Shown here piece by piece: positions 43,750-57,224 of a stretch of 64,000 nucleotides of DNA. The stretch is from assembly GCA_022225965.2 (NCBI GenBank), contig JAKJXP020000084.1:124001-188000 (forward strand), given 5' to 3'. The stretch is from Diatrype stigma (lineage: Eukaryota > Ascomycota > Sordariomycetes > Xylariales > Diatrypaceae). The number at the start of each line of letters is the position of its first letter. The stretch's first letter is position 1. The notes beneath the pieces are model-generated. The model saw only the letters and a program-made list of their open reading frames with translations, made no database searches and was not told the DNA's origin. The translations under genes and the position numbers were made by a program.

Positions 43750-44260
43750 TAATTTGGTCCTTTTTAACCAGTTCTTTTTTAGCCAGCTTTTTTCCAGCCA
43801 GTTCTTTTCTAGCCAATTTCTTTTTAGCCAGCTCCTTTCTAGCTAGTTCCTTTCCAGCCAGCTTCTTTCCAGCCAGCTCTTTTTCAACCAGTTCCTTTTC
43901 AGCCAGCTTTTTTCCAGCCAGCTCCTTTCCAGCCAGCTCCTTTCCAGCCAGCTCCTTTCCAGCCAGCTCCTATCCAGCCGGCTCCTTTTTAGCCAGTTCC
44001 TTTTTAATTGGCTCCTTAATCTCTGGCTTTTTAATAGCCGGCTTTTTTTTAGCCAGTTCTTTTTTAATTGGTTCCTTAATAATTGGTTTCTTAATAAGTG
44101 GCTTTTTAATAAGTGGCTTTTTAATAAGTAGCTTATTAATTTTTAGCTTATTAATTTTTGGCTTTTTAATAATTGGCTTATTAATTTTTAGATTTTTAGC
44201 AGCCAGTTTTTTAATTTTAGCCTTTAGCTTATTTTTATTCGATTTTTTATTTTTTAGCAA
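43750..44260 (-). pseudogene. Degenerate Lys-rich repeat frame (KELAG / KKPLI units)
   Basis: On the minus strand a nearly open frame starts at 44260 and reads K/I/N/P-rich text that turns into a pentapeptide series (KELAG, KEPAG and variants) encoded by a 15-bp unit CCAGCTCCTTTCCAG on the plus strand. The most regular copies lie at about 43790-43985. One stop (near 43973) splits the frame. It could be a basic, disordered domain of an element protein or plain expanded minisatellite; I recognise no family. Confidence 0.45.
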
Positions 44261-45399
44261 TTTAGTTATGCCATTTGTTTAAATCCAATTAACGTCGTAT
44301 AAATTTAATTTACGAAATGTTTAGCAATATGTATTATCGTAATAAATAAATTTAAAATGATTTATTTCGCATAATTGCCGCCCGTTTTGAATAATATATT
44401 ATTTAACGAGACCATCGGTTACGGCGACGTTATTAAAAAAAGCCGTCGTAAATTCCGACATTATTTAATTTACGGGCCAAATTAAATTTTAATAACGATA
44501 CGTTTTAATTAAATTTAAAAAACGAATCGACATTATAAATTCCTTTTTAAATTTAATTTCATTTTATTTTTAATTACTATTTATTTTTTTATTTTTTATT
44601 ATTTTAAGCTTTTCAAATTTATTAATAAAACAATTTTTTAATTTAATATTGCCAAAAATACGGTTACGTTAATATATTTAATTTATTTCTTTGCCGTTTT
44701 TATTATTTTTTAATCCGATTATGGTACTATTTATTTTTTAACTGCGTAATAGGTTGCGTAATAAGCCGCGTAATCGTTTGCTTAATTAAATTATTCGAAT
44801 TGTTCGTATTTTTATTTCGATTGGTTATTACGTAACGCTTAAATATATATTAACGTTAATATTAAAATTAACGCTATAATTTTTTTAGCTGCAACATATT
44901 AATTTTAATTATAATTTATAAGCCTTTTTCGATTTTTCGTTTTTTTTACTTTCCAAATAAATTTAAACGCGAAAACGAAAATAATTTCGAATACATAATT
45001 ATGCGTTTTTTCGAATAATTAAACGTAAATAACGGCAATAAATTCGACTTTTAAAATATCGTAATTTCGACGAAAAGCCGGTATAATATAAAGGTAACGA
45101 TTAGGAATTTACGTTATTTCTTAAAAACGTAATTATTAAAAGGCGATTCGACGAAGCCTTAAAAGCAAAATAGATATATTTTTGCCTACGTTATTAACAT
45201 AAATGGTTCGACGTTAAGCTATTAAATATAAATATTTATATTACTTATTAAATAAAGGATAATAAGAAATTAATAAACGAATTTTTTTATTTTTTTATTA
45301 ATAATAATTTAAATTTTGGCGACGTTTTTTTTTAACTTATTCCGTTTAAAGCAATTAAAAAGCTATTTATTATAAGAATTTATATTGCAGTTAATATTT
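44261..45399. other. AT-rich, unresolved
   Basis: Mutated sequence between the Lys-rich repeat and the recognisable Helitron frame. Fragments on the plus strand may be the start of the Helitron protein, but none can be identified securely. No terminus of an element could be placed. Confidence 0.35.
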
Positions 45400-48300
45400 T
45401 TATTATTCGTTTTATTATTATATAATTTGGCTAATTAATTAATTTCTTATAAATTCGTAATTAATAATATAAATATACGGAACATATTATATATTTTTTG
45501 CGCGATATTAATAAGATATATAACGAATTGCCTTTATTTCCAAAGCATTTCGATATAATTTTTTTTCGTCCTAAGAATACCGATAATATTCCAAAAATAA
45601 AACGTTAATTTCGCCGGCGGTTTCGTATTCGTCGCCAAATTATATATATATAATTAAATTTTCTTTTTGCAAATTATTCGGACTATGCAAATTTTACATT
45701 AAATCATTATAATTTATTTTAATTATTTAAAAATAACGATATTTACGATTTACTTAATATTTACGAAACAAATAAAATATATATAGCGGTAAATCCGAAT
45801 ATAGGTTCCGTAAATAAAGTTATTTTAAAAAATATCGATATATGCAATAAAACGGCGGTTCTTAATTTATTTATTAAAACATTTAAATTAAACCGTTTAA
45901 AGAAAAACAATAAAAATAATCCGTCGTTTCCAAAATCGAATATACCGTTATAAGCAATTTAATTAAACGTTATTTATTATTTTTTAATATTATTTATGCG
46001 GTAAATTTTTTTTAATAAGTTTAATTAATTTTATGCTTTATTTTTTTTTGCGTATTTTATATTTTATTTTTATAGCAAGGCCAACTTTATTAAGCCTCGA
46101 TAGCGTATTATTAAATATTAAGATTATTTCAATTATGCTATGCGTTAAAAAAATAATCGCTTTACTAAGCATTATATTTTTCGATATATTGCATTAAATA
46201 CTTTAATATATAGGCAAATCCGTAGCTATAGCCGTTATTTTATAAATAAGGAATTTAATTCGCCCATTTTTAAGCGCCAATTATAAAAGGCTTTTAAAAA
46301 TCCGGATAAGCTTAAGGCATAAATTATTTTTAACCGTATTATTCGGTTTATAAGTATTATTAAAAGCATTCGTTTTTTTTGATATAAGCATCGGCAAAAA
46401 TTAAAAGCCTTTTTTTATTATTTAAAGCTATCGTTTGCGTTTATTACTTTAAGTCCGGCAAATTTTTATTAATAAAGTTTATATCGTTATATGCTTAAGT
46501 TTAACCGATAAAAGCAATTAAACGAATATAAACGAATAAACTTATTTCGGCGTTTATTACGTAAAAATTCTTATATTGCTGCGTAGCATTTTTTTTTTGG
46601 ACTATTTTGTTTCGAAAAATCGTATTAGCGGAAAAATTTAATTTCGGCGATTTTTGGTACCGCTTCGAATAATAAAATCGTAACAGCGGTTACGTTTATG
46701 GATTATATTGGTTTAAAAATAGCCCTTTTCCGAATATGGACATATAAAAAAATCGAAATATATACGTTAAGGTTTGGAGCTATTATATTATTGCCATAAA
46801 TCCTAAGCCTTAAAAAATCGACCGCGGCGATACGAATAGCAATTCGTTATGCATTAATCCTTTTTATACGGAACTTACGTAATAATAATTAAATAATATC
46901 GTAAACCGTTATTAACGTTATAAATGTTTTATTACGTATTATTTCCGGATTACTAAAAAGGCGACTAACGAAGTTCGGAAAAAAGGCAAAAAATTGCTAA
47001 ATTCCGTTTGCCGCTTTAATTTTTTACGTTTTATGCAAAACGAATTTTGCGTTATTAAAATAAAAAATAAATTTTAGTAATTATTTAATACCGTATATAA
47101 TAATATTTATTTTAATTAATTTAATCCATTAATAATTATATCGTAATTAATTAATACGGATATTTTTTCGTATACCAGCGATACGGCTATTATTAATTAT
47201 ATAACTAAGTATTACGGCAAATCTAAATAATAATTTATTATATATGCTTAAATTGCCCAATTTATTTTGCCGTATATAATTAATAATAATTCCATATTTT
47301 CGTTTATTTTTAAATTTATAAATAAACTTATCGGAAAAAGGAATTATTTTGTTTAAAAGATTTGTTATTATTTGCTATAGCTTTCTTTATAAGAAAATAA
47401 TTATATAATACGCAACGTTAATTATCGCCCTTTTAAAAAGCATATTTAAATCCTGGATTTTAATGGCAAAAACGACGAAATTAAAGAGAGCGCTATAACT
47501 TAGGAAAGGTATAAGCAAAAAGGTATATATATAAAATACGTTTCGTATTTCGAATTCGTTAAGCGCTGGGATTTTAAAGGTTAGGATTTTAAAAAATGGC
47601 ATGTTATTAATGCGCAGCCTAAAATATTAAATTATTTTCCTCGCTATAAGCCTATTCGAATTTATTAGCAATTCTTTAATTTTTATCGAATAAAGTTATT
47701 ATTAAATTATTTTTATTATTATATTAACGAATTATTAATTAATAACGAAATTAAATTCGATAATTATGTCGCAATATATGCATATTATATGTAATATTAT
47801 ATTTATAAAAATAATTATTACGGTACGGTTAATCGAAAAAATATTTAATCCGATAATAAAAAATTTAAGCCTAATTCAAATAATGCGAATAATATTATTT
47901 TAAAAAATTGGCAATACATTATTCGAATAATACCAAATTTCTTATTCGAATAAAAAAACGTTAAATTGCTTAACCGCCATAATATTAATATTAATTACGA
48001 TTGGTTTTTTTATATTAATCGATACGTTTACGAAAATTTCGTTAGCGATAATTATTAGGAAAAGCGCCGCAAAAAATATCCCAACGATTACGATATTAAG
48101 AATTTATTATTAAATATAATTAAAACCTTAAATTCCGAATAGCGAATTATATATAATACAATAATTAATTATTATTAAAACTTTTTTGCCGATAACTAAT
48201 TAAAGCAATTATTATTATACGTTAATAGCAATAATGGAATTAAAAAGTCCTATTTTATTAAAATCATATCGTTACATTTTTAATAGTTATTTATAATAAG

Positions 48301-49640
48301 CAAGTCGTTTATAATTCGAATTGCTTTAATTGGCATAATTAATAATTAAATTAACGGCTAAATATTGCATTTTTTATTTCGCTTATTTATCGATAACGAA
48401 TATAAGTCCTTAATAGAAAATGCTAATTTATTAAATACTTTGCAACGGCGTTTTTATAACGTTTACTTTCTTATTATCGACGAAAAAAGCATATTCGGCT
48501 TATAAAATTTAAACTGGATTAACCGGCGGCTTTAAGAAATTTTTCTTAATCGCCGTAACAGTTATTTTAGCGATTTAAATATATTGCTTATTGGAGATTT
48601 CTTTTAATTATTTCCCGTTATAAATAAGCCGTTATATGTTTTTAAACAATTAATTAAACATTACGACATTATTAAATACGGACTATATAAAGCCTTTAAG
48701 CGTTCGGTATTTCTTATTATTATTTAGCGCTAATAAGGATTCGAATAAGTCCGATTTTGCAAAGCCTTATTAAAGTTGCGACAATTTAAGGTTTTTGCCG
48801 CTTTTTAAGAGCTATTAACGTTTAAATGCGTTATAAAGCTTTTTTTTGCCGAAATTATAAGTTTCGATAATATTATACGTATTTATTTTATTAAGGTTCG
48901 TATTAATTAATATAATCATAATTATATAATACGGTTTACAAATTTAATTATTTAGGTTTATATTAAGCATAAAGGATTTAATATAAAGAAGGCCGTTTTT
49001 TTTAATACTAATAACCTTTTTAAAAGCTTTTTTATTTGCATTAAATGCCGGGTTATATTAATACGTAACTTATGGGGCCATATCGGTTTTATAAACGGAA
49101 TTTAAGATACGGTATACGACATTTTTTAGGCTTAGGGCTTAAACGTTATAAATAATATTCCGGAAGTTATTATAATAGCTTTTAATAATTATATTGGCCC
49201 GGTATTTATTAATTCGAATAATTGCAAGTTTCGCGACAATTAAGGTAAAGCTATCGTATTTATTTTTCGGGTTTAATAAAACTTTGTCGTAAAAGGTATT
49301 ACTTATTATTAAAAGCAATTTCCTTTATTTATTGCATATGCCATTATAATGCATAAGTTTTAAGGCGTTATTTTGCATTAAATAATATGCGATATTTCGA
49401 ATCGTAAATTTGTTATTAAACTATTATATATAGCCGTTTTTAAAATGTTTGCATTATAAGGCTTAATATTCGATATTCCATTTAACCGCGGCCGTTTTTA
49501 TTACGAAAATAATTATTCGTTTATATAAATAAAACTTAACGACTATAATATCCGTTTAAAGCATATTTTAATTCGGCCTTTATATGCAGTTTATTTTTAG
49601 CAATTCCTTATTTATTAATTTAATAGCGATAATTTTAATA
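45400..49640 (+). mobile_element. RIP-mutated Helitron (Rep/Pif1-helicase) remains
   Basis: Rolling-circle transposon coding region, readable as broken pieces in family order. LPLFPKHFDIIFFRP (about 45518) and FRIRRQI with LNFLFANYSDYANFTL belong to the N-terminal part. The Rep region shows TSDTAIINYITKYYGK (47174-47221), followed by FINKLIGKRN. The Pif1-like helicase shows YFLIIDEKS (Walker B, about 48464-48490), LLIGDFF then a stop in place of Gln (GDFFQLPPV in the family, about 48584-48620), NLWGHIGFINGI and FPLFIAYAIIMHKF (motifs V/VI region). INGQTLH appears with its Gln turned to TAA. All changes fit C-to-T in CpA. The ends (5' TC, 3' CTRR with hairpin) were not located, so limits are approximate. 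Not functional. Confidence 0.85.
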
Positions 49641-52600
49641 GCAGCAGTTTTTATAGCATTAATTTTATTTCGTAAAAAACTTTTAAATACAAATGTAATA
49701 GCTTTTTTTTTTATTACGGCAATTTTTTATATTCTTTATGTTTTTTTAGCTTAATTTTGCGTTTTTTTTTTTTTTACGAATATATATTAAATATTTCGTT
49801 GTTTTATAATTATAGCCGTTTATTTTTAATTTAAATCGTATATGGCTTAACCGTAATTGGATTAATGTTTTCGTCGTAAATATTTGGCCTATCGTTTTTT
49901 TTAGTTCGGAATTTTGCGAATATGTTATTTTTAAAGATATATGTTTTTCTTAGCATTTTATAACTTTCGTATTTATATTTTATAACATTAATTTCAAAAA
50001 TGGATTAATAATTATAAAACGGCCATATATAATAAACGTTAACTTTATATTATTAATACGACGCAATATTGGGTTATTCATAAGCTTAAATATATAAGGC
50101 CGTTTTGGCATTTATATTAATTAATAAGAAATGCATAATTTTGCTTATAAAAAGGCCGATTTTAATAGCTACGTATATTTCGTATGCTTATGCCGGCGAT
50201 TTTTTATCGGTCGTATAGGTCGAAAATAACTGGGGCCCGATTATTATATTCCAAAACTTGGCATCCGTAATATCCCATTTAATAAATCGTTTTTAAGCCA
50301 TTCTTATTAAAAACGTAATAATTAAATAAAATAATGCTTATATATTATTAATATACGATTTATATAAATACGTATAACAAATATATATTTAAATAAAAAT
50401 AACATTTAATTTGGTTAATACTGCAAATTCTTTGCAAAAACGATAAAATTAATAAAATATAATAGGAAAAAATATATCGATTAGTTTTTTAAAAATATTA
50501 ATGATTTGCTTAATATTAATATGGTCGATAATAATTTAAGCAAACTTTTGGTTTTTTTTAAGCGTACAATAAAATGGATTCTTTTTAATGCTGGAAATGG
50601 AAATATTACGAATAAGCGGCTTAAGTTTTTAATAATGGCTTTTACTGTTAAAAATGAAAATATGCGAAATTCGACGAACCAGCTCTTATATTTTTTCGTT
50701 TTTAATTATATTAATAATAAATTATAATTTGCGATTATTCATAATGGCTATTACGTATAAAAGACTTAATTTAAATAATAATGTATTAAAAACGAATTAA
50801 GGCTAACGAATAAAATAAAATTGCTACATAAAAGATTAAAGCTTAAAAGTTAAAAATATTAAGTAAAAAAATTCACTTTATGTATTATAATAAGTTTGGT
50901 TTATTTAAATAACTTATAATTATTTTATTTAGGACATATATTATATTTGCTATATTATTATAATTAAGAAAGGTATTAATTGCAATTATTAAAGCTTATT
51001 TATATAATACTTATAAGCCAGATTTTTAATTAAACTTAATTAATTTATTTATAAGCCAAATTTTTAATTAAACCTAATTTATTTGTTTATTTATTATATC
51101 TTTATTGCCAGGTCGTTTTTTTTCGAAAAATTCATTTTATATTATCGCAATAGCCTATATATTATTTGTTTTAATCGTTGCCATTTATAACCATATCGTC
51201 GTATCCCGTTATTTATAAGCATTACGATACAAAATTATTCGGCAATTTGTTAATTGCAATCCATGGTAATAAAATTTCCTAACGCTAAATTATTAACCAT
51301 TACGTTTTTTTTATCGATAAAATCCTTATTTTTAATTACGACCTAAATATTAGCCCTTATTTTATGGGCAATAGCGATAAATCTTTTTGCAATATTAAGA
51401 TATTTAGTTATATAAATGCGGCAATTTTTAAGATTCGAATTGCCGAATTATGGCTTATTTTAAGTTATAAGTTCCAATCCGAATGCCTGCTTAAAAATGA
51501 AATTAAAAGCATGGCCTTATTTATTACCGAATGCGTTAATCCGTTTAAGCTACTATTCGTATTCGAAATTAATCCGGGATACGCCATGGAAAAAAGTAAT
51601 AAAACGACATATAATATTAATAAGCCAATATTTATTTAAGTACTATAGCAAATGCTTTTAAGCCTATCCGAGCATTAAATTGGCGTCTTATATTGGATGC
51701 CTCGAAAAATGCTCCTGGTTTTCGATTCGCTGGCAATTCATAATACGTACCAAAAAATTTAATAGGTATATTGCGATTTTTAAAAAAGGTCCGCCTTAAA
51801 TAAACCTTGCCTTATTATTATTATTTTTATAAATAAATTCCCATAATAAAATAATAAATAAACCTATAGCTTTTGGATTATTTATTTTTTTAAGGCTTTA
51901 TTTATGGATTTTTTTTACGCAAAGCAATAATATAGCAATAGCTACGGTTAAGTTATTACGTCGTCGAATATATTGGATAATTAAAAAAAAATAATTAAAA
52001 AACATATCGGCCTTAAGAATAAAAAGTCGGATAAACGTAATTAAATAGTTAATAATTAATTTAATTAACTTATTACCGTTAATTCCGATTTATCGTTAAA
52101 TATTGTCCGTATTTTCCCTTATAAGCGCCAGTTTTCGTTTAGTTCCAGTTTAGTATAGCAATTACGTCGCCCATTTTTTATGTTTTTTTAAAGCCGCTTT
52201 TGTTAGCCCCTTTTTTAGTAGCCCCCTTTTTAGCAGTTCCTTTTTTAGTAGTTATTATTAATACGGTTTTAGTCGTTTTTGAATTTTGCTTTTTAATTAC
52301 GATCATTTATAAGCAATAAAAAATTAAATGCTTTGTACAAATACGAATACCATACGCTTTATTTAAAATACGAACTTTCGACCGAACATTTAATAAACGA
52401 ACCATATCTTTTATTTCCCGTAGGCTAAAAAAAATGGGATTCGTATTTTCGCAATTTTTAGCGACAGAATAATTAAAAAGGCTATAAATACGAATTATAT
52501 TTATATAATGGATTACATTAAATTATTACGCTTGGATTTAAAAAGAAATTAACGAAAGGCGTTATTTATAAGGCTTAGGCTATCGATAATTAATATAATC

Positions 52601-53199
52601 TTAAGCAGAAAATTATAATAATAAAAACGATTAATCGCAAGCAAAAACGTTCGAAATATTTCCTAAGCTTAAATTTCTGGACTTAATTTTCGTATTACAT
52701 TACCTTTACAGAATAATCTCCGATTAGGTTTTAATATTTTACGCCAATCCAAAAAATAAGCAAATAAAATGGCCCAGTAACCCCAAAAAAATCGCTCCGC
52801 GCGGGAAATTTTTTTAACCCGAAAAAAAAAAAAAAGGTCCCCGAAGCTTACGTAAGGCCGTACCTTTTTTTTCTTTTCGTAGCGGTTAAAAAAGTTTTAT
52901 TAATAAATCTTATTAACTTAATTATAGCTAGTTTTTTCTTAAAAGAATTATTATCGTTTTTTATTTAAAGTTTGTTTTTATAACTTAATAGCATTTTCTC
53001 GTGCATTATTATAACCATATATTATTCGGATCTTTAATTTATATATATAATTATATTTCTTATTTATTAAGCTATAAACCGATTTTTCGATCTTTTCGAA
53101 TTTAGTCGTTATAATGGCATATATCGGCCTTAAAACCGACCGATTAAGCCCTTTAAGTTTTAATTTTATTTATCCTTTTATTATTAATTAATTACCGCG
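49641..53199. other. AT-rich, unresolved mutated repeats
   Basis: About 3.5 kb of mutated sequence. Short open frames (50506-50727, 51364-51639) and a Lys-rich minus-strand stretch near 52190-52290 suggest former transposon proteins, but I cannot match them to a family. A GC-richer junction-like patch lies at 52780-52870, with a poly-A run and GCTTACGTAAGGCCGTACC, and may mark the edge of two elements. Confidence 0.4.
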
Positions 53200-55830
53200 A
53201 TAATTTCTTTTTATTAATTTAGTTTCATTTTTATTTTCGAAAAACAAAAACGTTTATTTTAATATTCATTTTGTTTATTTTTTTTCGAGATTTGACTGTT
53301 TATTTTAAGCGTTAATGTTTATAAAACAATATAAGTTATCGAAAATGGCCCCATATTAATCGGTTTCATTCCTGAAACCATTAGATTTATTTTTTCCTTA
53401 TTAAAACGATTAAAAGAACCCTTATCTTACGGCATTTCGATCATTCATCGATTATTCATCTTTTTAAAGTCGTCGTTTTATATTACGATTTCGATATTTA
53501 AAACCTTATTATATCTTTATATTTATAATGGAAAATACTTTTATAGCTGTATTAAATTTTATTATCGATTATTTAAATCATTTTAAGCATAATTTATTAT
53601 TAAAAGATATTGTTTTTAAAATTTATAAGTTATTTTTAAAATATAATTACCCTTTTTTATTAAAACTTAAGCGAATTATTAAAAACTTTTCTGTTTTATT
53701 TACTTAATACCCGGCTAAATGGATTATCGATTATTGGAAATTTAAATAGGCTTATCTAGAAATCGAAAAATACGTTATCGAAAAATTCCCAGATTTTGCC
53801 CTTATATAAAATACTTTTTCGAATAATAACAACGGTAACGATAATTAAAAATGGAAAAAGCAAATTAACGATAGCCCGAAATAAACCCTTAAAATACCAA
53901 AAAAAGGTTACTTTTCGATTTGCAAAATACAATTTTAAAAACCCCTTTTAGGAATATTTCTATATTAATATATTAAAACAATTTAGCCGAAAATATTATA
54001 AACAAATTCGGACGCTTTTAATTAAAAGATTTCCAAAACATAATTTAATAGCAACAAGAAGCTTATTATATTCCTTTAATATTTTCATTTTTAAATATAT
54101 ATCTGTTTAATCCTAATAACGAAAAAATGTTTAATACCGGAACTGAACCGTTAGGTTTAAATGCGGGAACATTTTTTTTAACGGGTTTTCGAATTTTAAA
54201 GATTCTTTTGCGGAAATTAACGCCTTTATTTAAGGTTTAAATAAAGCTGTTATTTTATTCGATAAATTAAAAAACCTAAGCCTTAAGGAATTTATCGATA
54301 TTATTAAAACAGCTTTTTAGTTTTTTGGAAATAATTAATTTAAAAATTCATTTATTCGTAAATGAAAGCTTCAAAATATCGGTTTTTTAAATCCTAATTT
54401 CGATTTTTTTTTAAAACGGATAATTTCGTCCAAATCGATACGGATATTTATTGGCGTAATATATAGCTTTTTATAATTGCAATGCATAAATATGCCTAAA
54501 ACCCGAATAAAGCCGAAATTATTGCTAAAGATTTTCCTTAATTGCTTCATAAAAACGCTTAAATTTAATAAATAACAAAAGTTAACCAAAACATAAAGAT
54601 TATTTTATTCGGAAACTTAAATGCCTTATTAAATAAAATTACTTAACGTTTTAAAATTAAAAAAATTAATGTATTACTGTTTTTATTAAAGAATTAATAT
54701 AATTTTAATTATATTCATATTAACGTATTCGTTTATGCATAAACGACGAAATATATAAAATATTACAAAGCAGCGAATATAAAGACGTTTATGTAATTAA
54801 TAATTTATATTTATAATGCAATTTATTTATAATTGCGATAAATACTTATTATTTCCGAATTTAATTTCCGTTTTAATAATTGGCTTTAATATTTCGAAAA
54901 TAAGTTTATTTTTTATAAATAAGCAGTATTGATATAGCTATAAGCGTTTATTTCCGTTCTTAATTTCGAAAAGAAACAATATAGATTCATTAATTAAAAA
55001 TTCCTAGGAGCCAATAAATAAATCGAAATGCTAAATCGTTTTTTGCTAATAGTACCATTTTCGTATTTCGGGAATTAAGCCAATTAAAACGATATTGCAA
55101 CAAAATTATTAAAAGACAGCTTTTATGGCAACTATAACGGCAATAATAAAGGTAAAAACCTAAATTTACGAAAAGGATTTCGTTTATATCGTAGCAATTA
55201 TAAAGGCAATTTGCGTAAAAGATTTCGTAACAAAAACGCCCGAAAATGTAAACGTAATGTTAAATTCGAAAACAACCGTCGATAAAACAAATAGGTAAAA
55301 ACAAGTTAAAATATTAACATATAAACGTTTTATTTCAATAACGAATATTATGTAATTATTAATGACCCACTTAAAGAATTTATCGAAAAATAACGTATTA
55401 TTAATAATTACTTTATATTAAAGAACTATAGCGATAACGAATAATTCGTAAATAATAATAACGTTTTTATTTATGTTGCTTTTTTTAATAATAATGGTAA
55501 TTAAAATAAAATATTAATTAAGTAAATATAAAAACGACGGATTTATAAGAAATGCAAAAAGATATTTTGGTTTTGCAACGAATGTATAAAATACGTTATA
55601 ACGAATAAATGCCGTACCATTAAGCCAGTTCTTAAATTAAAGCCTCCGTTATTTACCGTTAAGAAAATCGAAAACGAACATTTTTAAACGTTCCATAATA
55701 ACATGGACGGAAACGTTACCGACCTTCGTTTAATAAATTCATTAAACGAAAAGGAAATATTTAATACAAGGCAAATGCGGTTAATAAAGTAAGTAAAATA
55801 ATAATGATTCTAAGTAAAAAACTAAAGGAA
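53200..55830 (+). mobile_element. Probable retrotransposon gag-like remains
   Basis: Plus-strand pieces include a helical capsid-like text (for example LKQFSRKYYKQIRTLLIKRF near 53970), an Asn/Gly/Arg-rich basic stretch (about 55120-55260) and a Cys motif (KCKKIFWFCNECIKYVITNKC, about 55550-55610) as in nucleocapsid or zinc-binding ends of gag. Stops are frequent. No plus-strand pol follows, since minus-strand frames take over beyond 55.8 kb, so the element is truncated or interrupted. The family assignment is tentative. Confidence 0.4.
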
Positions 55831-57224
55831 ATAAAGTCTTTAATGCATACTTATAAAGTATATAAACCCTATTAATTAAGGGCTAATTAAGGTTTAAAAT
55901 CCGTATTATTTATTTCCCCTTAAAAAGGTCAGCGACCCGCGGCCTAAAGTTCCCTAAAAAAAGAACGAAATAAAAACCCAGTCCTTAAAAAAAACAAACG
56001 AAATCCCTTTTCCTTTAATTGCTATGCCTTATTTTCGTTATTTCATTTATCGCCCGATTTTTAATTTTTTAGCAGGAATGTTGGGATCGCTTCGTCGGTA
56101 TGTCCCTTATTTATCGATGGTTTTTTCCTGACTTGTTTTTTCGAAATAGCGATGGCGATTCGGCCAATCGTTTCGACCAAAGTATTTTCGAATTCTTTAA
56201 TTCGACTTTTTAATCGAATTTCGCCTTTCGTAATTGTTCCTACTAGCGACGATAAAGTTTCGATTTTGTTTTGGGCTTTATCGATTAAATCTTTTTAAGT
56301 TTTTAATATATCCATAATAATATTAAAAAGCTTATATGTTGTTTTTTATCCGTTTATAAACGTTTTAACGTCGAGAATTAGTTTTTTTAATAACGTTATT
56401 TTTAAATTAATACGGTTAAATTCGATATTGGGCTTTTCGGTAGCCTTTTCGTTATCGGTAATTTTTCCGATTAAATTAATATATTTACGGAATTTTAATT
56501 TTTTTTAAAAAAACTCCGTATGAAAAATACGGAATTATTATTTACGGTTATGCGTTATCGTTTAAATAAATACTTTATTAAATCCGTTTTGCTTATAAAA
56601 GGGCCAGGCTCGTTAATTTCGGATTTTGTCGTTTTGGGCTTTTATAGGGGCGCAATCATTTCGGGATTTCGCGTAGCAGTTTTTTTCGCGGAAGTTTTCG
56701 GTTTTGGTTTGAAAATAAAAGCATTTGCCTCGATTTCGTTTTTTTTCCGGCGTAATTCGGGCTTTGGTTAAGCAGTAACGGGAATTTAAGGCTTTAGTCC
56801 GAAAGTAATAACCGGATTTTCTAGCTTTAATTCGGGAGTAATAACTGGATTTTTCGGCTTTAATTCGGAAGCAATAATTGGAATTTTAAATTCCGGAAAA
56901 GCAATAATTTCGGGATCGATAGGATATTATTCGGGCAATAGCTTTTTAATTTAAGTCTTTAAGTCGGCAATTAAATCGCTTTTATTAGCCTTAATCTTTC
57001 GAATCTTTGTTAGATTATTTGTTTGCGTTGCCTTAATAATTGCGTTTTATTTTTTGCCCATAATGTCGAAATAGTTTTTTTAAAATTTAGGCACGATTTT
57101 AAACTTTGTAACGTATTAAATTAAACCGCAAAATCGGATTTAATATTTAATTTATTTAAAATAAAAGCCGAATTCCGTTTAGTTATTTCCGTATATTTTA
57201 ACCGCTTTTAAAAGCTTTAATTAA
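55831..57224 (-). other. AT-rich; degenerate Pro/Lys-rich minus frame
   Basis: A broken minus-strand frame from about 57065 (ATGGGCAAAAAA) reads Lys/Pro/Ile-rich repeated text (ELKPKNPVITPELKLENPVI) and is probably a disordered protein or gag N-terminus. It starts shortly after the mutated copy of the orphan gene. A GC-richer patch lies at 55910-55970 (AGCGACCCGCGGCC). I found no homologue of the neighbouring genes at 36801-37220 or 38130-38967 here. Confidence 0.35.

Noticed and set aside
50506..51639. Open frames of 73 and 91 aa in the AT-rich block
   Set aside because: Possibly former transposase pieces, but no motif could be matched, so they are described only as unresolved.
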